From NCBI RefSeq assembly GCF_000258175.1, contig NZ_JH636049.1, positions 4,630,672 to 4,694,671 of the forward strand: DNA of 64,000 nucleotides, written 5' to 3'. Source of the DNA: Saccharomonospora xinjiangensis XJ-54. GTDB lineage: Bacteria > Actinomycetota > Actinomycetes > Mycobacteriales > Pseudonocardiaceae. Below the pieces are notes generated by a model, which saw nothing but the letters and a program-made list of their open reading frames with translations, did no database searches and was not told where the DNA came from. Positions 42,717 to 52,032 of the stretch are shown here, piece after piece. Within the stretch, counting starts at the first letter, position 1; the number at the start of each line of letters is the position of its first letter. A program made the position numbers and the translations under genes.

Positions 42717-43756
42717 CAGGCCACTCCCGCCCTGTCCAGTGCCTCCAGCGCCACACGCAACGCCGCCGGCGCGTCCTCCGGCGGCACGAAGGGCAGCACG
42801 GTCAGCGTGGTCACGCCAGCCTCGGCGAAGGCGGCCATGCGCTCGGCGATCCGCGACGGCGGCCCGAGCAGCGACGTCGCGTCGAGGAACTCCAGCGGCA
42901 CCGCCGCCATCGCACCCTCGTGGTCCTTGGCCAGATACCGGTCCTGCACCTCGGCCGCGGCGTCGGCGAAACCCATGCGCACGGCAAGCCGGTTGTAGAA
43001 GTTCTTGTCCCTGCTGCCCATCCCGCCCAGGTACAGCGCCGCGTAGCCGCGGACGGAGTCGGCGCACACCGTCCAGTCGTCGCCGGGCACCAGCGGCACC
43101 GAGGGCGCGACGTCGATGTCCGCGAGCGTGCGGCCCGCCTTGGCCGCCCCGGCCCTGAGGTGGTCGAGCTGCAGATCGGCGTGGTCGGGCGAGAAGAACA
43201 CGGGAAGCCAGCCGTCGGCGATCTCCCCGGTGAGTTCCAGATTCTTCGGCCCGATGGCGGCGAGGTAGGTGGGGATGTGCTCGCGCACAGGGTGCACCGT
43301 CAGCGTGAGCGCCTTTCCGGGACCGTCGGGAAGCGGGAGCTGGAAGTGCTCGCCGTCGTAGCGGACCTTCTCCCTGCGCAGGGCCATCCGCACGATGTCG
43401 AGGTACTCGCGGGTCCTGCCGATCGGCGAGGTGAACCGCACGCCGTGCCAGCCCTCGGACACCTGCGGGCCGGAAACGCCGAGGCCGAGGCGGAACCGCC
43501 CCCCGGACAGCATGTCCAGCGTCGCGGCCGTCATCGCCGTCGCGGCCGGGGTCCGCGCCGGAATCTGGAGCACAGCGCTTCCGACGTCGATGGACGACGT
43601 CTGCGCGGCGATCCACGCCAGCACCGTCGCCGCGTCGGAACCGTACGCCTCCGCGACCCACACCACCGAGTAGCCGAGCGAGTCGGCCTCCCTGGCCAGT
43701 GCCAGGTTGGACACCTCGCTGCCCGCGCCATATCCGAGATTCAGTCCCAATCGCAC
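42716..43756 (-). CDS. LLM-class F420-dependent oxidoreductase
   Basis: About 346 residues of a luciferase-like TIM barrel: [72 protein letters not shown], then GWLPVFF. The S-x-V-x-QIPARTP strand with the non-prolyl cis peptide is typical of F420-binding members. The substrate is unknown. GTG at 43756 begins RLGL. Alternative GTGs lie at 43768 and 43807. It diverges from the aldo/keto reductase gene and is coupled to uppP. Confidence 0.9.
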   Translation of the reverse strand: MRLGLNLGYGAGSEVSNLALAREADSLGYSVVWVAEAYGSDAATVLAWIAAQTSSIDVGSAVLQIPARTPAATAMTAATLDMLSGGRFRLGLGVSGPQVSEGWHGVRFTSPIGRTREYLDIVRMALRREKVRYDGEHFQLPLPDGPGKALTLTVHPVREHIPTYLAAIGPKNLELTGEIADGWLPVFFSPDHADLQLDHLRAGAAKAGRTLADIDVAPSVPLVPGDDWTVCADSVRGYAALYLGGMGSRDKNFYNRLAVRMGFADAAAEVQDRYLAKDHEGAMAAVPLEFLDATSLLGPPSRIAERMAAFAEAGVTTLTVLPFVPPEDAPAALRVALEALDRAGVA

Positions 43757-43841
43757 GGACGCTGACACTATCGGGCGGTGACGCGCCGCCTGACACGCCT
43801 TGGTCACGGCCCCGTACGGGCGACAGATAGGCTCTGACGCT

Positions 43842-44807
43842 ATGGAAAGCCGTCAGCTCGGCACCTCCGGCCTGCGGGTGTCGCGAATGGGGCTCGGCAC
43901 GCTCTCGTGGTCAACCAGCACCGACGCCGAGGACGCCGCCAACCAGCTCGCGGCGTTCGTTGACGCGGGCGGCACTCTCGTCGATACCGCCGACATCTAC
44001 GGCGAGGGAGAGGTCGAGCGCCTGCTGGGGTCGCTGCTGCGCAGTCTGGTGCCCCGCGATCACGTGGTGCTCGCCACCAAGGCCGTTGCCCGCAGAACCG
44101 GAGGCCCTTTCGGGGGTGGCGCCTCGCGCGGGGCTCTGCTGTCCGCGCTCGACGGTTCGCTGCGCAGGCTCGGGGTCGAACACCTCGACCTGTGGCAGTT
44201 GCACGCGTGGGACCATGCCGTTCCGATCGAGGAGACCCTGTCCGCGCTGGAGTACGCGCTGCGCAGCGGCAAGGTCCGCTATGTCGGAGTGTGCAACTAC
44301 ACGGGCTGGCAGCTCGCGACAGCAGCCTCGGAGCTGGACGGGGGCCGGATCGTGTCGGTGCAGTCCGAGTACTCGCTGCTCGAACGCGGCATCGAACGCG
44401 AGGTCGTTCCCGCCGCCGCGCATCACGGCATCGGTGTGCTGCCGTGGGCCCCGCTCGGCAGGGGCGTGCTCACCGGTAAGTACCGCACCGGCACCCCCGC
44501 CGACTCGCGTGGCGCCTCCACCGCCTACGCCAACTACGTCGAGCAGCACCGCACCGAACGCGCGGCGCGCATCGTGGAGGCGGTCGTCACGGCGGCGGAG
44601 GGCCTCGGCACCTCGCCGCTGTCCGTGGCACTGGCGTGGGTGCGTGACCGGCCCGGTGTGATCGCGCCCATCGTCGGCGCGCGCGACAAGAGCCAGCTCG
44701 CGGGCTCGCTCGCCGCCGAGAGTCTGACCCTGCCCGCAGCGATCAAGGCGGCGCTCGACGACGTCAGCGCCATCGAGTTCGGTTATCCGGAACGGTGGCC
44801 GGTATGA
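43842..44807 (+). CDS. aldo/keto reductase
   Basis: A 321-residue NADPH-dependent TIM-barrel reductase. The catalytic tetrad is Asp and Tyr in [13 protein letters not shown], Lys in ATKAV, and His in [13 protein letters not shown]-binding comes at the C-terminal [15 protein letters not shown] at 43842. Its stop overlaps the start of the lipoprotein gene (ATGA), so translation is coupled. Confidence 0.93.
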   Translation: MESRQLGTSGLRVSRMGLGTLSWSTSTDAEDAANQLAAFVDAGGTLVDTADIYGEGEVERLLGSLLRSLVPRDHVVLATKAVARRTGGPFGGGASRGALLSALDGSLRRLGVEHLDLWQLHAWDHAVPIEETLSALEYALRSGKVRYVGVCNYTGWQLATAASELDGGRIVSVQSEYSLLERGIEREVVPAAAHHGIGVLPWAPLGRGVLTGKYRTGTPADSRGASTAYANYVEQHRTERAARIVEAVVTAAEGLGTSPLSVALAWVRDRPGVIAPIVGARDKSQLAGSLAAESLTLPAAIKAALDDVSAIEFGYPERWPV

Positions 44808-45835
44808 GAATCCCCGCACGGCTCTCCACGACGACCTCGGTACTGCTGGCCGCCGCGCTGGTGTGGCCGCTGGCTGCCTGCTCCGGAGAGGAGGAGGTCA
44901 CCGACGAACTCCAGGTGGTCGGCAACCCCACCGCCGCGACCCCGCAGCCGTCTCCGGAGACCACGACGGCGCCCGAGGGCGTGGTGATCGGCCTCGACGG
45001 TGGTGTCACGGCTCTGACCACCGCACCGGGTGACGGCACCGTCGCCGTCGCGGTCACCGACCCCGCCAGGGTCCTGCTCTACGCCCGCGACGCTCTCGGC
45101 GAACCCGATCCGGACCCCACCGTGGTCGAGCTCCCAGGACCGGTCGAGCACCTCACCGTCGCGGACGACGAGGTACTGGCACCCGTGCCGTCGGAGAACA
45201 CGCTCGCTCGCATCACTCTCGACGGTGACGTTCGCCTGGTCCCGGTCACCGGCGAGCCGAGCGGCGCGGCGACCGTCGATGACCGGACACTGCTGAGCCT
45301 GCGCGAGCGCAAGGGCGTCGGTGTGCTGGACGACGGCCGGACGGACCCGGTGATCGCGGGTGGCCTGAACAGTGCCGACGACGTGGTGGTGGCCGACGGC
45401 CGACCGCTCGTTCTCGACCGCCTGCGCAGCGCCGTGTTCCAGGTGGACATCGAGGGGCAGGACGTGGGCGTCGGCCTGCGGGCAGGCCAGGGCGCCACGA
45501 ACATGGTCGCCGACGACTACGGCCGGGTGTTCGTCACCGACACCCGCAGCGGCGCCGTCCTGGCGTTCTCCGCCGACCCGCTGCTGCTGCGCCAGCTCTA
45601 CCCGGTGGCCGGTGGGGTCTACGGAATGGCCTACGACTCCGGACGCGACGTGCTGTGGGTGACGCTGACGGCACGCAACGAGGTCGTCGGCTTCGACGTG
45701 CGCGGCGGTGAACCGGTGGAGCGGTACCGCTATCCCACCGTTCGCCAGCCCGATTCGGTTACCGTCGATTCCAAGACGGCCCGAGTCGTGGTGGGCTCGG
45801 CGACCGGTGAAGGGATCCAGGTGATCACTCCATGA
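44804..45835 (+). CDS. lppL: LppL-like lipoprotein with beta-propeller domain
   Basis: A 343-residue lipoprotein. The signal peptide ends in a lipobox (WPLAAC, cysteine near residue 26). A Thr/Pro/Glu-rich spacer is followed by a propeller of repeated VTTAPGDGTVAVAVTDPARV, DDEVLAPVPSENTL and GGVYGMAYDSGRDVLWVTLTARNEVVGF-type blades. It corresponds to M. tuberculosis LppL (Rv2138), whose function is not established. It overlaps both neighbours by 4 bases. Confidence 0.85.
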   Translation: MRIPARLSTTTSVLLAAALVWPLAACSGEEEVTDELQVVGNPTAATPQPSPETTTAPEGVVIGLDGGVTALTTAPGDGTVAVAVTDPARVLLYARDALGEPDPDPTVVELPGPVEHLTVADDEVLAPVPSENTLARITLDGDVRLVPVTGEPSGAATVDDRTLLSLRERKGVGVLDDGRTDPVIAGGLNSADDVVVADGRPLVLDRLRSAVFQVDIEGQDVGVGLRAGQGATNMVADDYGRVFVTDTRSGAVLAFSADPLLLRQLYPVAGGVYGMAYDSGRDVLWVTLTARNEVVGFDVRGGEPVERYRYPTVRQPDSVTVDSKTARVVVGSATGEGIQVITP

Positions 45836-46059
45836 CGAACGCGGAAGCGGTGATCGACGGGGATTGGGAGTACCGCCGGGTGCAGTTGCCTCCTGGTGTG
45901 TCCCGGCTCTCCGCCGCCGTGCAACTGTCGATCCAGGCCGAGTTCTCCGGCTGGGAGTTGTCGAACGTGCGGCTGTTCGCCGACGGCACCCGCAAGGTGT
46001 GGCTGCGACGGCGGCGATCGCTCGCCACGGCCGGGTTGTTGCCCGGGCTCATCACCTGA
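45832..46059 (+). CDS. DUF5703 family protein
   Basis: A 75-residue protein: WEYRRVQLPPGVSRLSAAVQLSIQAEFSGWELSNVRLFADGTRKVWLRRR. This is the compact actinobacterial DUF5703 pattern. No catalytic motif is evident. The start overlaps the LppL stop (ATGA). It is the last gene of the aldo/keto-lppL-DUF5703 unit. Confidence 0.85.
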   Translation: MTNAEAVIDGDWEYRRVQLPPGVSRLSAAVQLSIQAEFSGWELSNVRLFADGTRKVWLRRRRSLATAGLLPGLIT

Positions 46060-46125
46060 GGGTCACCGCCGCGACACCGCCCGCCGATCGCGGGACTCAC
46101 GGGCGGGTGTCCTCGGTGACAGCAC

Positions 46126-46160
46126 TTGACACTGCTCCATTCGTTCGAACTATTGTTCGA
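46126..46160 (+). promoter_or_regulatory. SOS (LexA) box and promoter of the 140-aa gene
   Basis: TCGAACTATTGTTCGA (46145-46160) is a perfect TCGAAC-N4-GTTCGA palindrome matching the actinobacterial/Gram-positive LexA box. A TTGACA (46126-46131) lies upstream, and TATTGT (46151-46156) inside the box could serve as -10, with a spacer of 19. The gene start is 20 bases downstream, with AAGGGAG between. Confidence 0.8.
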
Positions 46161-46179
46161 CTCAAGGGAGTAGTCGGGA

Positions 46180-46602
46180 GTGCACGTGAACCAGCCAGCA
46201 CCACAACCGCAGCGTGAGCCAGGCGAGCCGCGTGAGCCGCCGTGGCCGTGGTGGCAGCGCGACGCGAGTTCCACACCGGCCAGGCCCGTCTGGCGGCGGG
46301 CCGACGGGGCACCCGCAGGGTTCCGCCCCGTCGATCCGCCCCGGTGGGTGTGGGTGGACCTGCGTGCCGCGCTGCGCAAGGACGCGTTCACCTTCACCGA
46401 CGACAACCCGGCCGGATTGCAGTACCGCTACGAGGCCAAGGGACTGCTCAGGGCGTGGATGCCGTCGGTCGATGGCGCCGCGCTCGCACTGGTGACCTAC
46501 CAGTTGTTGACGGCCGACCTGGCGTGGCGCACCACCGTGACGGCGTTCGTGCCCGCGCACTCGGTGCGGTTCCGGTCCCGGACCGGCAGGGAATCCCGCT
46601 GA
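46180..46602 (+). CDS. unrecognised small protein under an SOS box
   Basis: A 140-residue protein from the GTG at 46180, with AAGGGAG (46164-46170) at good distance. The N-terminal about 50 residues are Pro/Arg/Trp-rich and probably disordered (PREPPWPWWQRDA..GFRPVDPPRWVWVDLRAALRKDAFTF). The rest looks globular: QYRYEAKGLLRAWMPSVDGAALALVTYQLLTADLAWRTTVTAFVP. No known domain is recognised. A LexA box overlies its promoter, so it is probably DNA-damage induced. It converges on the oxidoreductase gene with no gap. Confidence 0.65.
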   Translation: MHVNQPAPQPQREPGEPREPPWPWWQRDASSTPARPVWRRADGAPAGFRPVDPPRWVWVDLRAALRKDAFTFTDDNPAGLQYRYEAKGLLRAWMPSVDGAALALVTYQLLTADLAWRTTVTAFVPAHSVRFRSRTGRESR

Positions 46603-47973
46603 TCACTCCCCTGAGACACCGCCGTGGCCGGTGTGCAGCAGCCCGCCGGGATCGATCTCGTCCGTGATCCGCCGCAGCCGTTCGTAGTCTCCGGGTGCGA
46701 AGGCTGAGCGCATCTCGGCAGGGTTGAGCGCGCGGAACGTGAAGTTGAGCCACCTGCCGAGCGCGGCGTCGGTGAACAAACCGAGCGCGGCGTCGTGGAG
46801 GCCGCGCACCCTCTCCCGCTCCGCACCCTCCACCGGTGACAGAACCGACACGAGGTAGGCGCCGTCGCGATGGCCCACCGCGCTCGCCCCGCGCGGCGCT
46901 TCAGCGATGGCTCCGCCCAGATGACGCAGCCCTACCACGGTCAGCACCGGCGCGGATGGTCCCGCCGCTTTCGTCAGGCCGGCGAGGGCCTGCGGGTCGA
47001 GATCGCGGACGACGACGTTGTCACCGAGGTAAGGGTGTGGCTGCTCGGGTTCGTCGAAGACGGCCCCGGTGTCGAGGTAGGACCGTTCGGCCAGTGTGTC
47101 GCCGATGACCGGCCCGATCGCGCGCAGTGGTTCCACCAGCTCCCGCCCCTCGTCGGCCTTCCCGCAGTGGACGACACGCATGTGCGCCACCGGCCGCCCG
47201 CGCAGCGGATCGGGCAGCCCCGGCAGGTCCGGATAGGTCAGCACGGTCACGGCCGAGGTCAACTCGCCCGGCAGGTCCGAGGTCCAGCGCCGCCAGGCGT
47301 CGAGCACGTCCGGCGCCTGCTCGACATCGAAGAGCAGGCTGCCGCCGTAGACATGGGCGACGGGAACGAGGCCGATCTCCATCCCGGTGACCACACCGAC
47401 GTGGCCGCCTCCGCCACGCAGGGCCCAGAACAGCTCGGGTTCGCGGTGTTCGGTCACCTGCCGCGCCCGCCCATCGGGGGTGACCACGTCGAACCGGCGC
47501 ACGTGGTCGCAGGCGAGACCGTAGCGGCGGGCCAGCAGGCCGAGACCCCCGCCCAGGGTGTAGGAGACGGCGCCGACGCCGGGGAAGCTGCCGGACAGCG
47601 GCGCGAGGCCGTGCGGGGCCGCCGCCTCGACGACGTGCCGCCACGTGGCTCCCGCCTCGACCCACGCGGTGCGGGCGGCGGGATCGACGCGCACACCGGT
47701 CATCCGGCGGGTGCTGATCAGCAGTCCCGTGGTGGGCGTGACACGCCCATGCCCCGTGGCCTGCACGGCGAACGGGACTCCTCTGGTCGCCGCGAGCGAC
47801 ACGGCGGCGCGCACGTCCTCGGCGCGGGTGGCGGCGAGAACTGTGATGGGAGTGTGGGGGTCGAGCAGCTGGTAGCCGCCGCACTCGGCGTCGTACCCGC
47901 CGGTGCCGGGGGTGAGCACCGGGGCTCTGGTGTGTGCGGAAAGGTCGGCTCGAAGAGGGGTCCTGTCGGTCAT
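46603..47973 (-). CDS. FAD-binding oxidoreductase with BBE C-terminus
   Basis: A 456-residue flavoenzyme of the PCMH/BBE family. The FAD domain runs from VLAATRAEDVRAAVSLAATRGVPFAVQATGHG, whose histidine follows the covalent-FAD pattern, through PLSGSFPGVGAVSYTLGGGLGLLARRYGLACDHV and PELFWALRGGGGHVGVVTGMEIGL. The BBE end is LNPAEMRSAFAPGDYERLRRITDEIDPGGLL. It lacks an obvious second (cysteinyl) FAD-linkage site. ATG at 47973. It diverges from the WYL regulator, with a perfect 9-bp inverted repeat between. Confidence 0.88.
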   Translation of the reverse strand: MTDRTPLRADLSAHTRAPVLTPGTGGYDAECGGYQLLDPHTPITVLAATRAEDVRAAVSLAATRGVPFAVQATGHGRVTPTTGLLISTRRMTGVRVDPAARTAWVEAGATWRHVVEAAAPHGLAPLSGSFPGVGAVSYTLGGGLGLLARRYGLACDHVRRFDVVTPDGRARQVTEHREPELFWALRGGGGHVGVVTGMEIGLVPVAHVYGGSLLFDVEQAPDVLDAWRRWTSDLPGELTSAVTVLTYPDLPGLPDPLRGRPVAHMRVVHCGKADEGRELVEPLRAIGPVIGDTLAERSYLDTGAVFDEPEQPHPYLGDNVVVRDLDPQALAGLTKAAGPSAPVLTVVGLRHLGGAIAEAPRGASAVGHRDGAYLVSVLSPVEGAERERVRGLHDAALGLFTDAALGRWLNFTFRALNPAEMRSAFAPGDYERLRRITDEIDPGGLLHTGHGGVSGE

Positions 47974-47993
47974 GTGCGGCACGCTATGGACCG

Positions 47994-48016
47994 TTCCGGA
48001 CAGCTGATGTCCGGAA
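47994..48016. promoter_or_regulatory. perfect 9-bp inverted repeat between oxidoreductase and WYL regulator genes
   Basis: TTCCGGACA (47994-48002) and TGTCCGGAA (48008-48016) are exact reverse complements around GCTGA. The element sits in the 66-base region between divergent starts at 47973 and 48040, the classical place for an operator of the local regulator. Confidence 0.65.
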
Positions 48017-48039
48017 GCGGTGAGCGAAAGTGAGGAATC

Positions 48040-49035
48040 GTGTCCGTACTCGCGGACGAGCCGGGGAGCAGGCGGCAGCACACGCCGTCCCGGTTGCTGC
48101 GGCTGCTGTCGCTGTTGCAGACCCGGCGGGAGTGGTCGGGGGCCGAACTCGCCGCGAAGCTCGGTGTCACCGACCGCACGGTGCGGCGCGACATCGACCG
48201 GCTGCGGGCGCTGGACTATCCCGTGGCGAGCGCACCCGGCACCGCGGGCGGCTACCGGCTGACCTCAGGCCGCGACCTTCCCCCGCTCCAGCTGGACGAC
48301 GACGAAGTGGTCGCCGTGGCGCTGGGACTGGTGACGGTGGCGAGCACAAGCGTCACCGGGATCGCGGACAACGCCATGACGGCGCTGGCCACGCTGGAAC
48401 GCGGTCTGCCCAACCGGCTGCGGCCCCGGCTCGCTGCCCTCGGCCGCAGTGCGCTCGCCGTCCCGCTCCGCGAGGCACCCGGCGTGGACCCCGCCGTGCT
48501 GGCCGTGCTCGCCTCGTGCTGCCGCGACCGCGAGATCGTGACCTTCGACTACCACGCGCGCGACGGCTCCCGCAGCGCCCGGCGAGTCGAACCACATCAC
48601 CTGATCACCGTGCGAGGTCACTGGTACCTCCTCGCCTACGACCTTCGGCGGCACGGCTGGCGGTCCTTCCGTGCCGACCGGCTCGGCTGCCTGACGCCGG
48701 TGCGGCACCGCTTCGTCCCGCGCGCGCTGCCCGCGCCGGACCCTGCGACCTACCTGCGCCGGTCCTTCGCCGCCGCTGAGTACGCGCACAACGCCCGGCT
48801 CGCGGTGGCGCTGCCTGCCGACGATGTGCGGCAGCGGGTGTTCACGACCGTTCCCGGTGAGATCGAACCCGCCGGTCCGAACGCCTGCACGGTGCGGCTG
48901 AGCGCGGAGTCGGTGGATCTGGTCGCGCAGTACGTCGTGGTGATCATGGCGCTGGACACCGAGGTCACGCTCGTGGACGTCTCACCGGAGGTGGCGCGCA
49001 GGCTGCGGGCTGTGCGCCGGAAGCTCCCGGAGTGA
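48040..49035 (+). CDS. WYL-domain helix-turn-helix transcriptional regulator
   Basis: A 331-residue protein, GTG at 48040. The N-terminal HTH_11/DeoR-like domain is SRLLRLLSLLQTRREWSGAELAAKLGVTDRTVRRDIDRLRALDYPVASAPGTAGGYRL. The central WYL domain (REIVTFDYHARDGSRSARRVEPHHLITVRGHWYLLAYDLRRHGWRSFRADRL) carries the residues that bind nucleotide or oligonucleotide ligands in relatives. The C-terminal WCX-type domain follows. It probably regulates itself and the divergent oxidoreductase through the inverted repeat at 47994-48016. Confidence 0.93.
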   Translation: MSVLADEPGSRRQHTPSRLLRLLSLLQTRREWSGAELAAKLGVTDRTVRRDIDRLRALDYPVASAPGTAGGYRLTSGRDLPPLQLDDDEVVAVALGLVTVASTSVTGIADNAMTALATLERGLPNRLRPRLAALGRSALAVPLREAPGVDPAVLAVLASCCRDREIVTFDYHARDGSRSARRVEPHHLITVRGHWYLLAYDLRRHGWRSFRADRLGCLTPVRHRFVPRALPAPDPATYLRRSFAAAEYAHNARLAVALPADDVRQRVFTTVPGEIEPAGPNACTVRLSAESVDLVAQYVVVIMALDTEVTLVDVSPEVARRLRAVRRKLPE

Positions 49036-49050
49036 AGCGAGCGGACGGTC

Positions 49051-49671
49051 TCAGCGGAACCGTCCGGGGTCGCCAGAACCCTCGCGCACGATCTCCGGCG
49101 CGCCCTCGGAGAAATCGACGACCGTGGTGGGTTCAACGCCGCAGTCCTCGGAGTCGAGCACGACGTCCACCACCGCGTCGAGACGTTCCTTGATCTCCCA
49201 GCCCTGCGTCAACGGTTCGTCCTCGCCCGGCAGCAGCAACGTGCTCGACACGATGGGCTCGCCGAGTTCGGCGACGAGCGCCTGCGCCACCGCGTGGTCC
49301 GGGATGCGCACGCCGACGGTCTTCTTCTTCGGGTGCGCCAGCTGGCGGGGCACCTCCTTCGTGGCGGGCAGGATGAACGTGTAGCGGCCCGGAACGGCGG
49401 ACTTGATCGCGCGAAACGCCGCGTTGTCGATGTGGACGAACTGCGCGAGCTGCGCGAAATCCCGGCAGACGAGTGTGAAGTGGTGCCGTTCGTCCAGTTT
49501 GCGGATCGCGCGGATGCGATCCATGCCCTGCTTGTTGCCCAGCGCGCAGCCGAGCGCGAAACACGAGTCGGTGGGATACACCACGACGCCGTCCGACCGC
49601 AGAATCCGTACCGTTTCCGCGATCGAACGCGGTTGCGGGTTCACCGGGTGCACATCCAAATACCTCGCCAC
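49051..49671 (-). CDS. Sua5/YciO/YrdC family protein (YciO-type)
   Basis: A 206-residue protein with a GTG at 49671. YrdC fold: DGVVVYPTDSCFALGCALGNKQGMDRIRAIRKLDERHHFTLVCRDFAQLAQF, then PGRYTFILPATKEVP and TVGVRIPDHAVAQALV. YrdC/Sua5 proteins make threonylcarbamoyl-AMP for tRNA t6A. The short YciO branch resembles this protein more (KKKTVGVRIPDH). The open frame upstream of 49671 belongs to the PIG-L gene region. It is 10 bases beyond the PIG-L stop on the same strand. Confidence 0.9.
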   Translation of the reverse strand: MARYLDVHPVNPQPRSIAETVRILRSDGVVVYPTDSCFALGCALGNKQGMDRIRAIRKLDERHHFTLVCRDFAQLAQFVHIDNAAFRAIKSAVPGRYTFILPATKEVPRQLAHPKKKTVGVRIPDHAVAQALVAELGEPIVSSTLLLPGEDEPLTQGWEIKERLDAVVDVVLDSEDCGVEPTTVVDFSEGAPEIVREGSGDPGRFR

Positions 49672-49681
49672 GGCCCCCAGG

Positions 49682-50458
49682 CTAGGTGTTCCCGCCGCGG
49701 AAGGCCACAGGTCGTTCGACGGCGGTGAACCACTCCCGGCCCAGGAGCAACCCGAACACGGGCGCCGGTAGCCGCACGAGCATCCGGAACACTCCGGACA
49801 TCCGGCCTGGTTTGTGCAATTCGGACACATGGGCCGCCAGTGCGGCCTGCTTGTGCCGCGCGAAACGCCGCACGGTGAAGGCGTGGGTGATCGCCGAACG
49901 CGGGCTGTAGACGCGGGCGAGGGCTGTGTCGTCGAAGCCGGGTGGAACCCGCAGCGCGCGAAGTGCGCGCGCGATCAGCACCAGCGGCTCGCGGGGCAGC
50001 GTCGCCTCCAGCAGCCGCACGGTCTCCACCAGCGCGGCGGCGGCGCGGCCGACCTCGTGGACCTTCACATGATCCCGGTGGCCGTATCCGCCGTTGGCGT
50101 CGTAGCTCAGGAGCACGTCCGCGTTCTCCTCCCGCAGCAGAGCGGCCAGCAGGCGAGCCGCCTCGCCGGTGTCCGCTCTCGCGAATCGCGTGCGGTCACC
50201 GGGATCGGGATAGAGCACGGGCCCGTGTCCGCTGTCGGCGTACCCGAGGTGTTCCACCCGAGCCACGCCAAGAACAGCCGCGCTCGCGCGCAACTCGGCG
50301 AGCCGGGGCGCTCCGGCCTCGGACACCCGGTCCATGAGCCCATCGGTGGCGACCACGAGCACAACGCGGTGGCCGTCGGCGGACGCACGGGCGAGGGTGC
50401 CACCGGTCAGAAGTGCTTCGTCGTCGGGATGCGCGTGGAACGCCACGATCGTCGCCAT
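49682..50458 (-). CDS. PIG-L family deacetylase
   Basis: A 258-residue zinc deacetylase of the LmbE/PIG-L family. The metal site is HAHPDDEALLTGGTLA (H-PDDE), with the third ligand in GGYGHRDHVKVH. Relatives include MshB and Mca of mycothiol biosynthesis and the PIG-L GlcNAc deacetylases. It lacks some Mca-specific features I would expect, so the substrate is open. ATG at 50458. Another in-frame ATG is 9 bases upstream. Confidence 0.9.
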   Translation of the reverse strand: MATIVAFHAHPDDEALLTGGTLARASADGHRVVLVVATDGLMDRVSEAGAPRLAELRASAAVLGVARVEHLGYADSGHGPVLYPDPGDRTRFARADTGEAARLLAALLREENADVLLSYDANGGYGHRDHVKVHEVGRAAAALVETVRLLEATLPREPLVLIARALRALRVPPGFDDTALARVYSPRSAITHAFTVRRFARHKQAALAAHVSELHKPGRMSGVFRMLVRLPAPVFGLLLGREWFTAVERPVAFRGGNT

Positions 50459-50508
50459 GATCCCCATCTTGCCCTGCGGCCTCGGGGTGGCTGGCAGAAT
50501 ACGAACAC

Positions 50509-50733
50509 ATGGCCGAACAACCACAACGCCCAGAAGCCGATCTGTCCAGGCGACGTCTGGTGTCGGTGGCACTCATGACCGTCGTGGGTGTCGGGGTCTT
50601 CGTCGTCGCGATGCTCACCACCGAGCCGAACTGGATGATGTGGTTCTTCGGCATTCTCATGCTGGCGTCCGCGCTCGCGTTCTGGGTGACCTACCTGCTG
50701 TACCGGATCAAGCAGCGCAAGCGCGGGCAGTGA
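50509..50733 (+). CDS. small two-helix membrane protein
   Basis: 74 residues: a basic cytoplasmic lead (PEADLSRRR), two hydrophobic helices (LVSVALMTVVGVGVFVVAML and WMMWFFGILMLASALAFWVTYLL) and a basic end (RIKQRKRGQ). No family is recognised. It diverges from the PIG-L gene across 50 bases. A second membrane-protein gene follows on the same strand. Confidence 0.75.
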   Translation: MAEQPQRPEADLSRRRLVSVALMTVVGVGVFVVAMLTTEPNWMMWFFGILMLASALAFWVTYLLYRIKQRKRGQ

Positions 50734-50784
50734 TGCCTGCGGTGCGGTAGGGACAGGTGGCGCAGCACTGGCTACCGTTCCCCG

Positions 50785-51897
50785 GTGACCGAATCCCCTG
50801 TCCCAGCCGCCACCCTCGACGTGCGGCCGCTCGGGTTCACCCCTGCCGACGGTGTACTCGTTCGCGACACGCCGTTCCTGCCCGACGTGCTCCGCGGTGT
50901 CCACCGCGCCGTGGTGCGGTCGGCGGTGCTGGCTCCGCTGCTCGTGCTGTGCGCCGCCTCGCTGTTCGTCACGACGGAGGGGTCGCTCGCCGTTCCCGTG
51001 CTGGTGGCGTTCGGCGCCGGGATGTATCTGCTGTGGACGCTCGCGCGGGTGTCGTCAGGAAGGCTCGCCTCCGATCGGGTTCTCGGCACGCGGCTGCGGT
51101 CGGTGTCGCTGGTGCCGGAGGACGTCGTGCTGACGCGATGGCGGGTCGCGCTGCGCGTCGGCGGGCCCACCGACCGGCACTGGGTGTGCGGCTGGTTTCC
51201 CCGCGCCTACCGCGAGATGTTGCTGCGACACCGGCGGGTGCTCGTCGTCCAGCCTGCTTCCGCGCGCCGGGTCGTGGTGATCGTGCCTGGCTCGCTCGCG
51301 GTGTTCACCGCACGGTCGCGTCGTGCCGCGCCGAAGGGGGCACACCCGCAGACCGCGGCGCCGAGTCACACCGTCTCCGCGATTCCCCGCCACGACGTGG
51401 TGCTGTCCGCGTGGCTCGCGATGAACACGTGGATTCTCACGGTCGCCGCCGTGGTGCTGTCCTCCACGGCGATCTTTCTGGCCGCCCAGTCGGTGCCGGT
51501 CCTGCTCGACGGTGGCCCCGGCGACGACGTGGTCCTCACCTACGGCAGCGTGGTGCTGGCCGTGCTGCTGCTCGTCGGAGCCGTGACCGTCGTGGTGTCG
51601 CTGTGTCGCCTGCGCCACCGGGTGGTCTCGGCATCCGGGTGGCGCTGCCTGCGTGCTCGGCTTCACGAGACGGAGCCGTCGCCGGCAGGTGCGGGACGTT
51701 ACCGGTTCACCGCCACCGTCCAGGATGCCGACGGCCGGGTGGAGCAGGTCTCGGCGCGAGCGGCGTTCGCCGACATCGTCGCGAGCATCGCCGACACGGG
51801 CCGCATGTGGGTGCTCGACACCGGGACCGACTCCGGGAACTGGACGGCCGGAATTCCCGGCCACCCTGTGCTCGACACGGTCGTGCGGCAGCGCTGA
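50785..51897 (+). CDS. unrecognised membrane protein with four hydrophobic segments
   Basis: 370 residues from a GTG. Two paired hydrophobic regions (about 48-90: VLAPLLVLCAASLFV and VPVLVAFGAGMYLLWTLA; about 205-275: WILTVAAVVLSSTAIFLAAQ and VVLAVLLLVGAVTVVVSLCRL) are separated by a soluble part. A soluble C-terminal domain (about 285-370) is rich in beta-type segments (YRFTATVQDADGRVEQVSARAAFADIV). There is no signal peptide and no known family. Confidence 0.6.
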   Translation: MTESPVPAATLDVRPLGFTPADGVLVRDTPFLPDVLRGVHRAVVRSAVLAPLLVLCAASLFVTTEGSLAVPVLVAFGAGMYLLWTLARVSSGRLASDRVLGTRLRSVSLVPEDVVLTRWRVALRVGGPTDRHWVCGWFPRAYREMLLRHRRVLVVQPASARRVVVIVPGSLAVFTARSRRAAPKGAHPQTAAPSHTVSAIPRHDVVLSAWLAMNTWILTVAAVVLSSTAIFLAAQSVPVLLDGGPGDDVVLTYGSVVLAVLLLVGAVTVVVSLCRLRHRVVSASGWRCLRARLHETEPSPAGAGRYRFTATVQDADGRVEQVSARAAFADIVASIADTGRMWVLDTGTDSGNWTAGIPGHPVLDTVVRQR

Positions 51898-52032
51898 CCA
51901 CTGCGAGCGGCCCTCGGTGGTGCGGTTGCGCCGCGACGACGCGGTGCCCGGCCGAACCGCGCGCCACGCGCCGCGAAACCCCGCCGCGCACGGCTTCGGC
52001 TTCCGTGGGGGGTTCGCGGCTCAGTGCGACGA

